A stretch of DNA of 64,000 bases, taken from assembly GCA_946122785.1 (NCBI GenBank), contig CAMGYJ010000009.1, positions 12,430,937 to 12,494,936 on the forward strand, given 5' to 3'. Origin of the DNA: Linum tenue (taxonomy: Eukaryota; Streptophyta; Magnoliopsida; Malpighiales; Linaceae). Positions 44,139 through 56,072 of the stretch are shown here, one piece after another; the stretch's first letter is position 1, and the number at the start of each line of letters is the position of its first letter. Both the position numbers and the translations under genes were made by a program. The notes under the pieces are model-generated. The model ran no database searches, had not been told where the DNA came from, and saw nothing but the letters and a program-made list of their open reading frames with translations.

Positions 44139-45641
44139 TCACATATATATCCATTCCATCCCGTTAACGGCGTAAGCAGCCTCCGGCGCCATGTTGTAGT
44201 AGAACTCATCTTCATAGCTCTCAACAACTCCAAACATATCTCCTCCGACTCCTCCGAGAAACGCCGACGGCGGATACTCCATGGCTTCCATCGTCATGGA
44301 AGAACTCGGGCTGTTGCTGCCCGCCGCCGCCACGTCAGCACGCTCCGCCGACAGCCGCTGGATCTCCTTCTCGGCCTCGGATAGTTGCTCTTTCAGCTTC
44401 AAAACCTGCGAATTTATTACCATGAATTTATTATGATAGGATCATAGGACTCCTTCTAGTTTTAACCGTTGCTTTTGGTTGGTAAAACTGTGACAAACAG
44501 ACACACGTGAATGTGAAAAGGGCACAGTAAAAAAAACCAGATGATGAAGTCGTGTTCGTGTATAGGCCGTAACCTTAAAAGGTAAAAAAAGACCGACAGA
44601 AGCTAGATAGATAAGCCATAGTCTGACAGACATGAATTGTACGGACGTGACATATATAAGTCCATTGTTGTGTGTGCTCGTGCCAATATGAACCACCAAT
44701 TCTTCCTTTGATATTTTTGTCTTCCTCATCACTTCACTGTTCTCAGTGCGGGTCTTTTTATGTAAAGGAATAAACTTGCCCAAAAATTAGAAAAGGTCCA
44801 GAAATTTCTAAAAAGGAAAAAAATGGGGGTAGATTAGATTAGACCATGCTTTTTTTTTTCTTCTTCTTCTTCTTCCTATACACAATTTTTGGGGTCAATT
44901 ATCTAAATCATTAATTTACTTTTGAATGAACATAGCTTTCATCCACCTTATAACTCTTTTTTGGTCCAATCGAATTGAAATTGAGAGCGTCAAATCAAAT
45001 TCAAGATGTTGCATTTCGTTTTCTTTTCTTTTTACACATGGAGCCTGCCTGCCCAGAACTGTTGCTCATGCACGTTTGGAAAAAAAAAATGGTGGGTCAT
45101 AACATAATTACCACCAGGAGACGTTTTGAAGCTAGATAGATAAACCGAAAGTAATATTGACAAATTAAATAAAAGGAAGAAGAAAAAATGAAAGAGAGAG
45201 GGAGATTGAATAAATCTGACGTACCTGGGACTCAAGGCGGCATTTGTCAAGGACGTTGTGATCGTGAGCGGATTTGAGCTTGGCGTATTCCTCCTCCATC
45301 TTCTTGGTCTTCCAGCGAGCGCGCCGGTTCTGGAACCAAACCGCCACCTGGCGAGGGTCGAGCCCGAGCTCCGCCGCCAGCCTGTCCTTGCGGTCGGACT
45401 CCAGCTTGTGCTCGTTGCCGAAGCTCAGCTCCAGCATCGTCACCTGCTCCTCGCTCAGCTTCCTCTTCTTCGCCCACCCGCTCCCCGACGAACCCGACCC
45501 ATCTCCTCCTTTGTTCTTCTTCCTCCTTCGTCGACCCGCTTTCACTTTCTCCTGTATTTGTTGGGGGACGAGTAGTTGTGAGTAGACGGCGGCGGCGGAT
45601 GAGTCGGCGGTGGTGGGATAGAGTTGTGAGATTAGAGCCAT
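44139..45641 (-). CDS. HD-Zip class I transcription factor (ATHB21/40/53 type), 2 exons
   Basis: Exons 45641-45225 and 44405-44139, GT/AG intron of 819 bp, 227 aa. It starts MALISQLYP, like the LISQLYP start of Arabidopsis ATHB40/53. A basic stretch (GRRRRKKNK, 36-44) is followed by the homeodomain at about 58-114 ([34 protein letters not shown], with W102, F103, N105) and the leucine zipper at about 115-155 across the intron. The C-terminus is acidic and aromatic ([22 protein letters not shown]). Nuclear factor binding CAAT(A/T)ATTG pseudopalindromes. This clade is linked to ABA synthesis and bud dormancy in Arabidopsis. An in-frame Met at 45755 is rejected as the start because it falls about 35 bp after the TATA box. 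Confidence 0.95.
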
Positions 45642-45786
45642 CTGTTTGTTGACGACGGCTGTTGGTTTTTGATGTGTGGGAAGCGTGCGTGTTGAAATTG
45701 TTAAGGGAGAGAGTGTTGTTTGGTTTCTGGGAAACTGATTTGTGGAAGGAAACATGAGGCGGGCGGGCTAAGGGGAGGGATGGGGG

Positions 45787-45794
45787 TTTATATA
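45787..45794 (-). promoter_or_regulatory. TATA box of the HD-Zip gene
   Basis: Minus-strand TATATAAA, 146 bp upstream of the chosen ATG. Predicts transcription start near 45755-45765. Confidence 0.7.
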
Positions 45795-46269
45795 GTGCGG
45801 GGGAGCTAACATAAATAATCTATGTGAGAGTGAAGGAGTTGAAGGAGACTAACTGAGTTTTGCTTTTTTAGAGTTTTTGTTGATGATGGGATGAACAGGT
45901 TGCTTGCTGAGTTGTTATTCTTTTTTCTCTTTTTTTCTTTCTTTAAAGTCGGAAGGAGGGGAAAAAAGATATTGATAAATGAATTATCTCGGAGACTACT
46001 GCAAAGTAAGGTCTTTGTTTTTTAGTTGTTGATAATACAAGATTTTACTGTTTTATTTTTGACTCGATCGGGTAATGGTGGTGATAAATAACCAACCAGC
46101 AATTAAGTATTTTGGTTCCCTTTTTTTAACTTGGGGAACTTTGAAGAGTTATATGCATCGGGATTCCTGGTTACACTTTCATCCATCCATTGGATTGGAT
46201 CAATGTATATATTAATGTATATACTACTCTATTCATACTCTAAAATCCTACAATTAATGACTAGCTAAT
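45795..46269. other. Upstream region of the HD-Zip gene
   Basis: T-rich, with no gene or element ends recognised. Presumably holds promoter sequence of the minus-strand HD-Zip gene. Confidence 0.4.
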
Positions 46270-46914
46270 ACCCGCCATGTCAGCCCTACTTGTCCAACTC
46301 GTGAACCAATCCAATAATTGATTCAACCCCAAACCCGAGACCCGACCCCTGAATCTAGATTCTCGGGTAGATTAATTCAAAAGGAGGAAGAGAACAAATG
46401 GTTAGAGAGGTGTCGTTCTTCATTTAGAGGGGGTAGACTTATAAAAAGGGCTAGATTCAGGGGGGTCTAGTCTCTGGTCCTCTCCTATGAGTCCTCTCAT
46501 TCGATTTATTTGTCTCACCGGGTAGCGTTCGTTTCCCTGTTTTGTTAGTGGGAGGACTCTTGGCTTTGTACTATTCGCTTCGCAAAGAAGGAAGGGGAGA
46601 GATCCACCCTCGCTTATCGCTTCACTCCGCCGCTGGTAGTTGAATTTTCTCCCTCTTCTTTTGGCCCATCGTCGCTAGGTTTTATTGTGTTGTGGTTGTT
46701 GTTTGGTTGCTGACAACTATTGCAGCGCCGAAGTTGAATTCTGCTTCGTTTATTAGAATTATGGTGGATTCATTGTGTAGCATATACAGTAGGGAATCCC
46801 TCAATGGTGTTTTCAACTTGAGTTCTGAGTTCAGGGGGTCGGATCTCGGGTTTGGGGTTGGGTCAATTATTGGGTTGGTTCGTCGGTTGGGCAAGTAGGG
46901 CTGACATGGCGGGT
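46270..46914. mobile_element. Inverted-repeat element (about 85-bp ends) with unidentified GC-richer cargo
   Basis: Left arm ACCCGCCATGTCAGCCCTAC through ACCCGAGACCCGACCCCTG; the right arm is its inverse with about ten differences. The central 460 bp is less AT-rich than the surroundings and looks genic: a CT-rich leader-like stretch, an acceptor-like TGACAACTATTGCAG near 46710, then an open frame (LNSASFIRIMVDSLCS). Pack-MULE-like arrangement. No target duplication seen. Confidence 0.55.
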
Positions 46915-49080
46915 AAATATGACGCGGCGGGTCGGGTCGCCATTTTTTAGTGTTAAAATATGTTGATTGTGATTTTTTGTTAGCCACATCATCACTTAAC
47001 GGTCGTCATTAACGGAGTCTAATGGAGGTTAACGGAGAGTGATCGAACTTGGACTGTTTAACTAATTTAAATGACTATAAATGGAATAAATCAATTTGAG
47101 TGACAAACGTGAAATTTTGTAGCAATTCGAGTGACCAAACTTGCAATTAAGACAAAAAAGTGAGACCAATTGGTTAAAGTACATTGTGTATAGCCATATA
47201 GGGGACGAAAATGTGGAGCGGATTGTAGGTTTTTAGGCTTTCTTTTTCAAGTAATTATCTTAGCTAATGATCAAAGAAAGCAACAATATCACTTGTTATT
47301 CGTAAAAAAAATCATTAGTTCATCATTATTAATTCAAATTAATCAGACCAATAACAGTACTACAGATGAGAGGTTCAAAAGAATACACATTACCACATTA
47401 CCTCCTCCTCCCTCCCTTAGTTACTATTGGGATTGGGATATCGGTTTCGGTTTTCTGGTTTAAATGGAAATTGAATTAATAATGACTATATCGGTTTTGG
47501 TTTTCTTTTTTACATCCCAAATTGGTTTGTGCATTTATTATCAGTTTATGTTTAAACGAAAAAATCAATAAGAAATCGAAACCGGAAAACACTAGGTGAG
47601 AGATACAAGGAATCTCGGTTTTAATTGGGGTGCATGAAATTAACCGAAAAATCAAAATTTCTAAACGGGTTCGATTTTGATTCTTAGGAAACATCCTAGC
47701 TCATTTAATCGCTTCTCATTTTATCATACTTTCAGTTCGATTAACCGAACCAAACCGACAAGGCATGGATATACTATACACTGCACATTAATCTGGTAAT
47801 TTCCAAGTAGCTAAAGCTAGCAAGCTAAAGGATTGGGATCCCACGTACCTTGATCTATGTAAAATATATAATGGTTGGTTGCCTCTGGATTTGGACACGC
47901 AAGTCACTTATGCTCTCCAATTGGGTGGCACCGTCTCTCATCGTCCTCTAAAGCATACAGCCGGTTGCCGTGAATTAATTAATAGAGGTAGTAAATTAAT
48001 TAACTTAAAATTAAACCAAAATTAATCCCGTACGTCTATTAAATAATTAAAAATACTACTACCCACGAGGCAAGCAAGCCCGCCATAGGCCGCCAACTCA
48101 TCACCTTTCAAAAGGTACCTGCTAATTAATTAATTAATTAATTAAATGAAGTACTTAATTTAATTGTAATATAATTAAGTAGAGACTTTCCTTTATCTCT
48201 TATCTTTTTGGGGGCAAAAAAAAAAAAAAAAGTAAAAGACTCCCACACTCACTCGCAAAAAAGCTAGCTAGGGGTCCTCGTCCATGCGTGGCTCGAGATG
48301 GGTTAAATTGTAAAAGATTACCCACTTTAGTAGCTAGCTAGCAATTGCGAGGAAGGACCCCCAACCCCTTAATTAGGACACTTTTTTTGTCTTTGATTTT
48401 TGGGGTGATTAACTAAAATAAAGTTATAAGGGTAGCAGCTGGAGCGATCTTAATTAGGGGTGGTAGTAAGTTGGCGTCATTGTTGACGTCTGGAATGGTA
48501 CGCCAATTAAGGCCCGCTAGAAAACAATTAGTAGTGGATTAATTACTATGATTTGCTACTTACTTAGTTAATTGGTTCCCCTATCCAATCTTGATTTGCT
48601 ATTAATACTTTGGATTAATGGATTGGGTTGTTGTAGAGATCAGATTTTGCCTTCTTTGATTACCACAAACGATTTTTTTTCCCATCTTTTACCTCACATA
48701 GTTACTGATCACTTCCGTCTTCTCAAGTTCACTATATTATTGGCTGGTTGTTATAATTAGATATTTACGTATATGTTCTTTGAAATGGCTTCGCACATGA
48801 AAATATAGTATATTTTCGATTTATAATTACCAATCAATAAGTATGTTTGGATAATCCTAGTTCCTAGATCGTCAAATGGATAGGTAGAGAAGAAAGCAGA
48901 CAAAGTTTCCCTCGATTTCAGACATTGATTGCAAGAGTCCAGTAAAACCAAATAACTACTGAAGTTGCATGCTTTCATAGTCTTACTTGCACTCTAACCC
49001 TCTTTGTTTTCCTTTCATCGTGTCGTAGAGCTCGATAAAAGAAAACATGCTGGAAAATAAGAAGTTAATTGTTTCGAGGC
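46915..49080. other. Gene-free stretch with repeat fragments
   Basis: About 46975-47165 resembles the end of another dispersed DNA element (AACGGAGTCTAATGG-type sequence). 47432-47760 has CGGTTTCGGTTTT on the left and AACCGAACCAAACCGA on the right, a probable hAT-like relic without readable duplication. (TTAA)n microsatellite at 48122-48145. No gene seen. Confidence 0.4.
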
Positions 49081-49680
49081 AGAAATTGAATTAGTATCAT
49101 AACGTTAAAAATATAAGTTTAGTATGTATATTTATGTTACGGTACGAGTTTAGTTTTGATCTTAATATAAATGTTAAAATCCAGCTTGTATCATAAAATA
49201 ATTTGTATTAAAGGATATTGATACAAATTGAATTTGTACAATAACGTTAAAAGGTACAAGTTCAGTTTTTACTATGAAGCGTTTTTTTAGCTCAAAGCAC
49301 CGATATTATAAAGCATTGTAAAATTTATCTAAAAGTAGAGGTATCTTACGAGAGGAATTTTACAATGCTTTAAAGTATTGGTGCTTTAGTTTATGCCTTT
49401 ATGGTACAACTTGAAGTTGTACCTTTAACGTTATGGTACAACTTTAGGTTGTACCTATACTCTTTTGTAAAATCCCTTTATGGTACAAACTAAAGTTGTA
49501 CATTTAAGTTATGGTACAACTTGAAGAGTTGAAGTTGTACCACAACATAAAGATCAAATTCCCTTATGCTACAACTCTAAGTTGTACCTTTAACGTTGTG
49601 GTACAACTGAAAGTTTTACTTTAAAGCACCAATACTTTAAAGCATAGTATAGTAGAAAGGCTCATCTTACGATTGTTAGA
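49081..49680. repeat. Array of GGTACAACTT palindromes with a 32-bp-arm hairpin
   Basis: Hairpin arms 49294-49325 and 49356-49387 match at 29 of 32 positions (AAAGCACC...GTAAAATT) around a 30-bp loop. A third copy of the arm start (AAAGCACCAATACTTTAAAG) is at 49623. Between them (49397-49612) GGTACAAC and GTTGTACC alternate several times, giving nested palindromes such as GGTACAACTTGAAGTTGTAC. Noncoding. Confidence 0.75.
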
Positions 49681-50448
49681 CATGAGAATTAAAACCATCA
49701 TGACTACTTTCGAGTTTACTTTCTATGTAGTCTATATATTTTTTTAAAGATAATTATTAATAAAATTTTCTAACTAAGAGCAAATTATCCAATTCTTATG
49801 AATTTGTCAAGCTTTTTTTTTTGTGTCACTATTGTTCAAAAAGTCCTATCACGAGAAGAGGAACCAAAAGTCCTCGAGCAAAAAAGAGCTAAGCAAATAA
49901 GGTGATGGAGTGGCCGGAGGAGTTGAATGAGCAGTAAGTACGTGGCATTCACTTGCCCAACTGTGTAGAAATATCCAAAAACCAAACCTCCCATTTCTGA
50001 GTGTCAAACAAACAACATCGCTGAGCAAAGATAAAAGCAAAGACACAGAAAGAGAAAAGGAAGAAAGAAAGAGCACTTTGTCTACTCTACTGTGTCACTC
50101 CAAAAGTTTCCCACAACGACCCGCTCGGGTGAGCATCTGTACCTGATGCAAAAACCCGGGCCAACGATTTGAACGAAAGGGAGACTTCAAACAAAAGAAA
50201 GGGAAGCCTTTGAAAGGCCAAAAATGGAGTCACATATTATTAAATTCAGTTGGGGCAAAAGTATTACGGGGAACCAATAACCGGCCAATACATTTTTGGG
50301 GCACATTCTAGAACCCAGAAATAGTAGTAGATGAATGAACGGGCGGGGTTGAGATGCGAACCTGACAGACATATTTGTGATGAGGTACCAATACCATATA
50401 GTCAACAAGGGACCCATGAAAATTAAGGGTATACTAGTATGGCTGAAA
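49681..50448. other. Unassigned spacer
   Basis: A purine-rich patch (49850-50080) looks like a CT-rich leader on the minus strand, but no gene follows. Confidence 0.35.
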
Positions 50449-51475
50449 TCAAGGTTGTCAACTCGCAGGTCGACCCATTTTGACGCTAGTTTGATAAGAA
50501 AAACGGGTCATTATTATTATTATTATTGCGAGATGCGCCTATTTTTCGATTTTTCTTTTCGCCTAACTCGATTTTTGGAATCCTAAGTTAAACCTTTGAA
50601 TTTTGATGTTATATAAGTGTGTGTGAATTTTCACTATATGTTGGATCTAAGGTGTGGCGGAGGCAGGATTTGAAACTACCCATGTCCTCTATTCGTATTA
50701 TAAATATATAAATATTTAATTAATATAATTAAATTAATAATATCTAAATAATTTATTTTCATATATAAAAAATAACTACTATTACAATCTGTATTTTCAT
50801 AAACAACAATGACGAGTTTTCATATTCGGAAGAAACACACAATACATTCTTTGTCTACACACTTAAGTAAGTCATTTTCAATGGATCTCACTAAACAACC
50901 ATTAGAAAACTGGTCGTGAGTTTGACTTCAAAGTTCGTTCTTCAGATAGCTCAAAGCTAAAAATATTTTTTCGACACTTGCCATAAAAACTAGTGGAATC
51001 GGCGCTGCCACTGGACTGCTTCAAGATTACTTGCAAATAATCGAATAGGCATATAAAGAAAAGCGATCTATTCCAATTGAGATTTTGTTTATTGTATAAT
51101 AATTAATTCATTGTCAATTTATGATAAATAATGTGTTGTGATATAGTAACAAAGTACAATGGTGTTGTGTTCCATCCTTCGTATAAACATATATGAAGTA
51201 TTTTTGTTCCTCCCAAAATTTATCCCTGTCCCGGGACAATGTCCAATAGGGCTGCCTCCGCCACTGGATCTAAGTACGACATGTTATTTTGGTGGAATAT
51301 TGTATGTTATAACTCATATGTTAGATGAGATTTGATATAATTTATCCGGATAAGTATAATATAATAACTATTTCCATATTTCCCGGCTAAACCGAACTAA
51401 AACAGGTGACCTATTAACCCTTGACCCACTAGCTCGCGACCGAGTCCCGATCAGCCCGCGAGTTGAAAACCTTGA
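50449..51475. mobile_element. DNA element with TCAAGGTT(G/T)TCAACTCGC ends, containing a nested element
   Basis: Left TCAAGGTTGTCAACTCGCAG, right inverse TCAAGGTTTTCAACTCGCGG. The target duplication is not clear. It contains the element at 50652-51264; without it the element is about 415 bp. An (ATT)n run lies at 50509-50527. Confidence 0.6.
50652..51264. mobile_element. Short element with GTGGCGGAGGCAG ends and 10-bp target duplication
   Basis: Left GTGTGGCGGAGGCAGGATTT, right CTGCCTCCGCCAC, flanked by identical TGGATCTAAG at 50642-50651 and 51265-51274. Related to 7300-7852. 613 bp, AT-rich, noncoding. Confidence 0.85.
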
Positions 51476-54400
51476 GTTCAAATTCATTTCCACGACGACC
51501 ACCACCAACAGTACTTTGATGTGTCGTCTATCTGTCACAACCTCACGAGCTCTCTAGTCTAAGAAGCACCATAGCAACATATGGGTCAGAAAAAAGAAGT
51601 TAGGTAAGAGGGGGGAAAAAAAGTAAAGATGCAGCAGAGACCATCAAAGTTTGTATGACTTCTGAGTTACCCACTTACTACCCTATCCTTTATGTCTCTA
51701 AACTATAGATAGGATGAACACCTTCATAAACTTCAAAGTTTTTGACATTTAACTCGTAACCCACTTGCTTCACTAGTTCAATATAAGTGAAAATTAAATT
51801 GATAATTTTGTTGCAAACCTCAACAAGCAAATTTTGCTAAAATGTTGCCAAGCGAGGGTCAACAAGCAATATTTGTTATTACGCTTTGCTTGTGCTCGAT
51901 CCAACGACTCCGGACAACTGTGAACACGTTTTTACAACGCGCGCCTTTGAGCACCACAATCAAGTTGGCAAACAAGTATTAGGTCATACTTTTTATTACT
52001 TGTAAGAGCTTTGCTTAATTCCACACACGCACAAAAAAAAAAAAAAAAATAGTGGACGCATGTGTTTCTTGTCGTACGTACATAACACATAATTTGTAGA
52101 GAAAGTAACTAAACACATGCACGTTGGGGATACTAATATGTTTTCCGCTATGGCTAAATACATTAACCCATATATATTCACACGAATTTTTTCCCCGGCC
52201 CTCGCTTATTTACCTAATAAGACCGATCGATCTTTTAATTCCCCACAAAAACTTCTTTTATACTACTCTTGGGCTGGTATTAATTAATTACTACGTACGT
52301 GCGTGCACTTCTGTTGTGCGCACTATATATACTAGGGCGTTGAGCAGCCGTGACAGAGGTGTGCTAAGTGGGCAATTAGTCAGTTGAGTGAGTGTTGTTA
52401 ATCATGAGTTGGGATAACATCAGCTAGCTAGGCAAGTTGACGATGGGAAGTTGACGGATGGGATTGAGATGAGTAGACGTCGTTATAATGGAAGAGGAGG
52501 AGGAGTTAGTGTGGTGATAGCCTACTAAGTAATCCCTAGTTTAGTTAGCTCATGATGAGGAAGAGCGAGCGAGCGAGTGTGATTAATTAGCATGCATAAA
52601 CAAGATAAAGAATGAGTAGACAGCTGAGATCGATGGATAGCATAGCACTGGGATTTACGACGGATGGGATGAGTGGGCGATCGAGGAAGTTTCCAGATTT
52701 AAGTACCAGTGTTGTAATTAGGCCTTGAATGAGTGATAAGAGAGAAAATGATGCATGGTAAGTTGGTAACCAAAGAATCGGGTTATATATGCTTGTTTGT
52801 TTAGTTATAATTTGAGCATTTTGTCGTAATATTAATATATATATATATATATATATAAATTTGAAGTAGTGTTACCGTTGCCTAAAAAGTAACATTTTGA
52901 TACCCAAAATTTAATTAAATCACAACTTAGTCACTATAATGTACAAACTAAATCTAAATTTTATGAGATTTTCGTACCTACAATTTTTAAAACTTACATA
53001 TTGGTCCAATGTTTAGATTTCACTTGAATCCAATCCACCAAACTTTTGAACCAATCCATGAATCCAATCCACCATAACATAAAAGTATAGATTTAGTTTG
53101 TACAAAACAAGATGTTGTATCACTCAACTGTAGGAGAAGATTCGACCATTTCATATGTGCTCATTACGTGAAACATTAAATAAACGATAAAACGGAGAGC
53201 ACTCTCAAATATTGCAACAACAAATTTATAAACTCATTTTGTACATTTACGGGGTACTAAACAAACTTCTGCGGTGAAAAGGGTTGATTGTTGTACTGAC
53301 GGCCAACTAAAAGAATTGGTCAAAACATTTCCATTATCTACTTCCTCTTTGTTTCATTTTTCACTCGCATTCCATAACCCTTTTTTAATTTCTTTGTTTG
53401 ACTTCTTCGTCTAACCCTAATTAGCATAATATTTTTATGTATTCTAATTACAAGTATGAACGGGTCCATACACGACTCACCAACAGTCTAGAGAATTAAT
53501 AATTAAACCATAAACTTTTTCAGCTCAATGTCATTGTCGAGTCCAATTAAAAATATATATATGGTTATTACTTATTAGACAGTCGTCATTTTCGAATATG
53601 GGATTTGAAGGCGTGAAACTTTTCGCTCTGGCTAGAATTTTCAACAATTATACATGGAATGTTGGGCTAGGTATCTACACATATCAAGTAAATAGTTTCA
53701 TTTTTCTATAAAAACGTAAATAATTATCATCTTAAATACATCACCATAAAAGGTATTAAGCCTCAACTTTGCAAATTATAGTTTGGTACCTAAACTTAAT
53801 AGATCTTTAGATTTATAACCTAAATTTGATTTATTTACATATATGTCCTCAAACTATTGATGGAACATTATATTTTAGTTAGAGTATTATATTTTGGTAC
53901 CTACACTTTTGAAGATCAACAAATAGGTCTAATTTGTGTATGTTGAATTAAAACCCTCTCGAATAAATGGGTATTTATACCCAACTCATACACATTTAGA
54001 TTACGTAAGTAAATATCAATACCCTACCAAAATCCATCTACAAACTTCAAACCCCATATATATGTCACCCATACCCTACCCATAATCAATGGGTCTACTT
54101 GGGTTTAGCTAAATATCATTTACTATCCAAAATTTTCAAAATATTTTAAATTAGATGTTGACCGCCGTATATCTCTTCTCAGTCAATATCATAATTTCAA
54201 GTCAATATTACTAATACAACTGCTAATAAAAAATTAATTTCAAGTCACATCGGCTACTCTTGATAAAAAAAAAGGGGGAAAAGGTGCTGAGGGGACAGGT
54301 GGTGGGGAAGAAACAAAGGGAAGGGAGTGGGGGTCTGGGTGGGAGCAAGAGCAAGAGCACATGGGGAGGAGTTGGAAGAGCAAAATGGCCAAAGCAACGA

Positions 54401-54762
54401 ATGAGGTGCGTTTTGGTTTTGCAATAGGACTCGTGTCACTACCCCGTAGTTGCAGCCTTGCAGGACGGAGCAAAGTGCAGAATGCAGGAAATGGTGCACC
54501 AGACCAGTCCACCACTTGCACTATCGCTCTGTAAGGTAGGTAGGGGACCCCTCTTTGCCTTGCTTCGCTTTGCAACTCTCCACGTCTGCTCCTTCCATTA
54601 GGATCGATCGATCGATCGATATTGACAGACTTTCAACGCCACCCAATCACGTTGGATTGGAATTGGATGGATCACCTCACTCTCTCAGCTCTACCTATAT
54701 CTTATTATATCTCCTAGCTATAGCCCTTCCTCATTCATTTCCCACTAACGTTGCTAGCCGCC
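51476..54762. other. Long gene-free stretch
   Basis: No protein domain or element with clear ends. Features: A-run near 52031-52047, (AT)n at about 52833-52857, (ATCG)n near 54603-54620. 54280-54550 is GC-richer with several overlapping open frames on the minus strand that look noncoding. A TATA-like CTATATCTTATTATATC at about 54695-54711 precedes the mini-ORF. Confidence 0.4.
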
Positions 54763-54792
54763 ATGGATTATTACAATAACAAGGACAGCTAA
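54763..54792 (+). CDS. Nine-codon ORF in strong start context (possible gene-start relic or peptide)
   Basis: GCCGCCATGG is a near-ideal plant/Kozak start context. It follows a TATA-like region by about 60 bp and encodes MDYYNNKDS before a TAA. Upstream are a CCAAT-like motif (CACCCAATCACG) and a CT-rich leader. It could be the broken start of a lost gene, a peptide, or chance. No homology claimed. Confidence 0.2.
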   Translation: MDYYNNKDS

Positions 54793-54986
54793 TCAACTAA
54801 TACTGCAAGGAGTACCAAGAATGACAAGGATTAGGATTTCTCCGAGTCACGAGGCATGCCAAGTTACATAACTCTCATCAACACATGCCTTCTCTTTCCC
54901 GTCTCTTGGACGTGGCTGTCAGATTTTCAATATACTAGCAGTTGTGTCTTCTCTCCACTATCCAAGATGTAATCTGTTACTACTAC

Positions 54987-55337
54987 GGGTCGTTTGGAAG
55001 TTGCGATAGTTTTGTTGAGATTGTCATTATGCATGTATTGTTTACAATGTATTGTTTTTTTGTTTTTTTAGCAGAAACAATACATGGATTGTTTCTGTGA
55101 TGTGACAGAAACTATCACTCATTTTGAGTGATTGTTATATCTCAACTTTTAGTTGTGATTGTTGAGATAGTTGAGTTGAGATTGTTTTGTCTCACCCTGT
55201 AGCTGATGCGACATACACAATCACACATACCAAACGTTGTATTCTACAATGCATCAAATTCGACAATACATGTATAATATTATACATGCATTCTCAACAA
55301 TACATCAATTTAACAATCTCAACTTCCAAACGACCCC
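54987..55337. mobile_element. MITE with GGGTCGTTTGGAAGTTG ends
   Basis: Left GGGTCGTTTGGAAGTTGCGA, right inverse GGGGTCGTTTGGAAGTTGAG. The interior repeats ATTGTTGAGATTGT and ATGCATGTATTGT in both orientations. 351 bp. Family unassigned. Confidence 0.7.
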
Positions 55338-55450
55338 ACATGACTTAAAAAAGACCAAGATATACCAACTAGGTATTACCTTGGTGGTGTAAGGCACCCA
55401 TGCTAGTACAAGTACTAGCCCCAAAGGCTAAGTGGCCAAGTGAGTACTTG

Positions 55451-56041
55451 TTAGGGGTGGGGCATCGGTTTGGTTTGGTTCAACCCAAACCGACCAAGAG
55501 CATACCAGTATCCTAATTATTAGCCCCAATACTGCGATTGATTTTCGAACCGAATTATACTTTCGTTCAGGAAAGCTCAGAACGATCTAGGGTTTTGTTT
55601 TGTTTGGTTTTTCCTTTCGTTCAGGGGCAATGGCATTGAAGCGGATCTTGAAGGAGCTTAAGGGTTTGTAGAAGGATCCTCCTGCCTCTTGTAGAGCATG
55701 TTTGTGTTCTCCACCAAATCTGCCAAGCCTTCGCCACGCTCCTACGGCGATTTCTGCACATGTTCTGAGGTTTGGGCAGGCTGGGCTAGCGTGTCATTAG
55801 ACAAGGGTGAAACCGACGTAGCGGCTTGGGGTTATGGGTTGTGAGGGTGAGAGAGTAAGGAAGTTTGGTTTTTTGGTTCGGGTTTCGAAATTCAAGTAAT
55901 TTGGTCAATATGACCATGGTTTCCGAACTAGGCTTATTTCCTTTCAAATTTTGATATGATTAGTGCGTAATTCGGTTTTGGTCGGTTCGATGTGGGTTGT
56001 ATCAATTCAGAAGAGTGAACTTGAACCGGATGACCACCCCA
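55451..56041. mobile_element. hAT-type element with perfect 8-bp target duplication
   Basis: Left TTAGGGGTGGGGCATCGGTT, right CCGGATGACCACCCCA (inverse TGGGGTGGTCATCCGG). Flanked by AGTACTTG at 55443-55450 and 56042-56049. Subterminal CGGTTTGG/CCAAACCGA motifs. 591 bp; the GC-richer middle (55620-55800) could be cargo but is not identified. Confidence 0.8.
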
Positions 56042-56072
56042 AGTACTTGATATATAACGTATCTCTTGTGGC

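Noticed and set aside
45247..45585. Open frames antisense or out of frame to HD-Zip exon 1
   Set aside because: GC-rich shadow frames of the homeodomain exon; they lack independent support.
45642..45755. N-terminal extension MFPSTNQF... of the HD-Zip gene
   Set aside because: The upstream Met lies about 35 bp from the TATA box, at the expected transcription start, and the family aligns from MALISQLYP.
54240..54575. 111-codon minus-strand frame rich in Ser, Pro and Cys
   Set aside because: Several overlapping frames are open in the same GC-rich patch, a sign of composition rather than coding.
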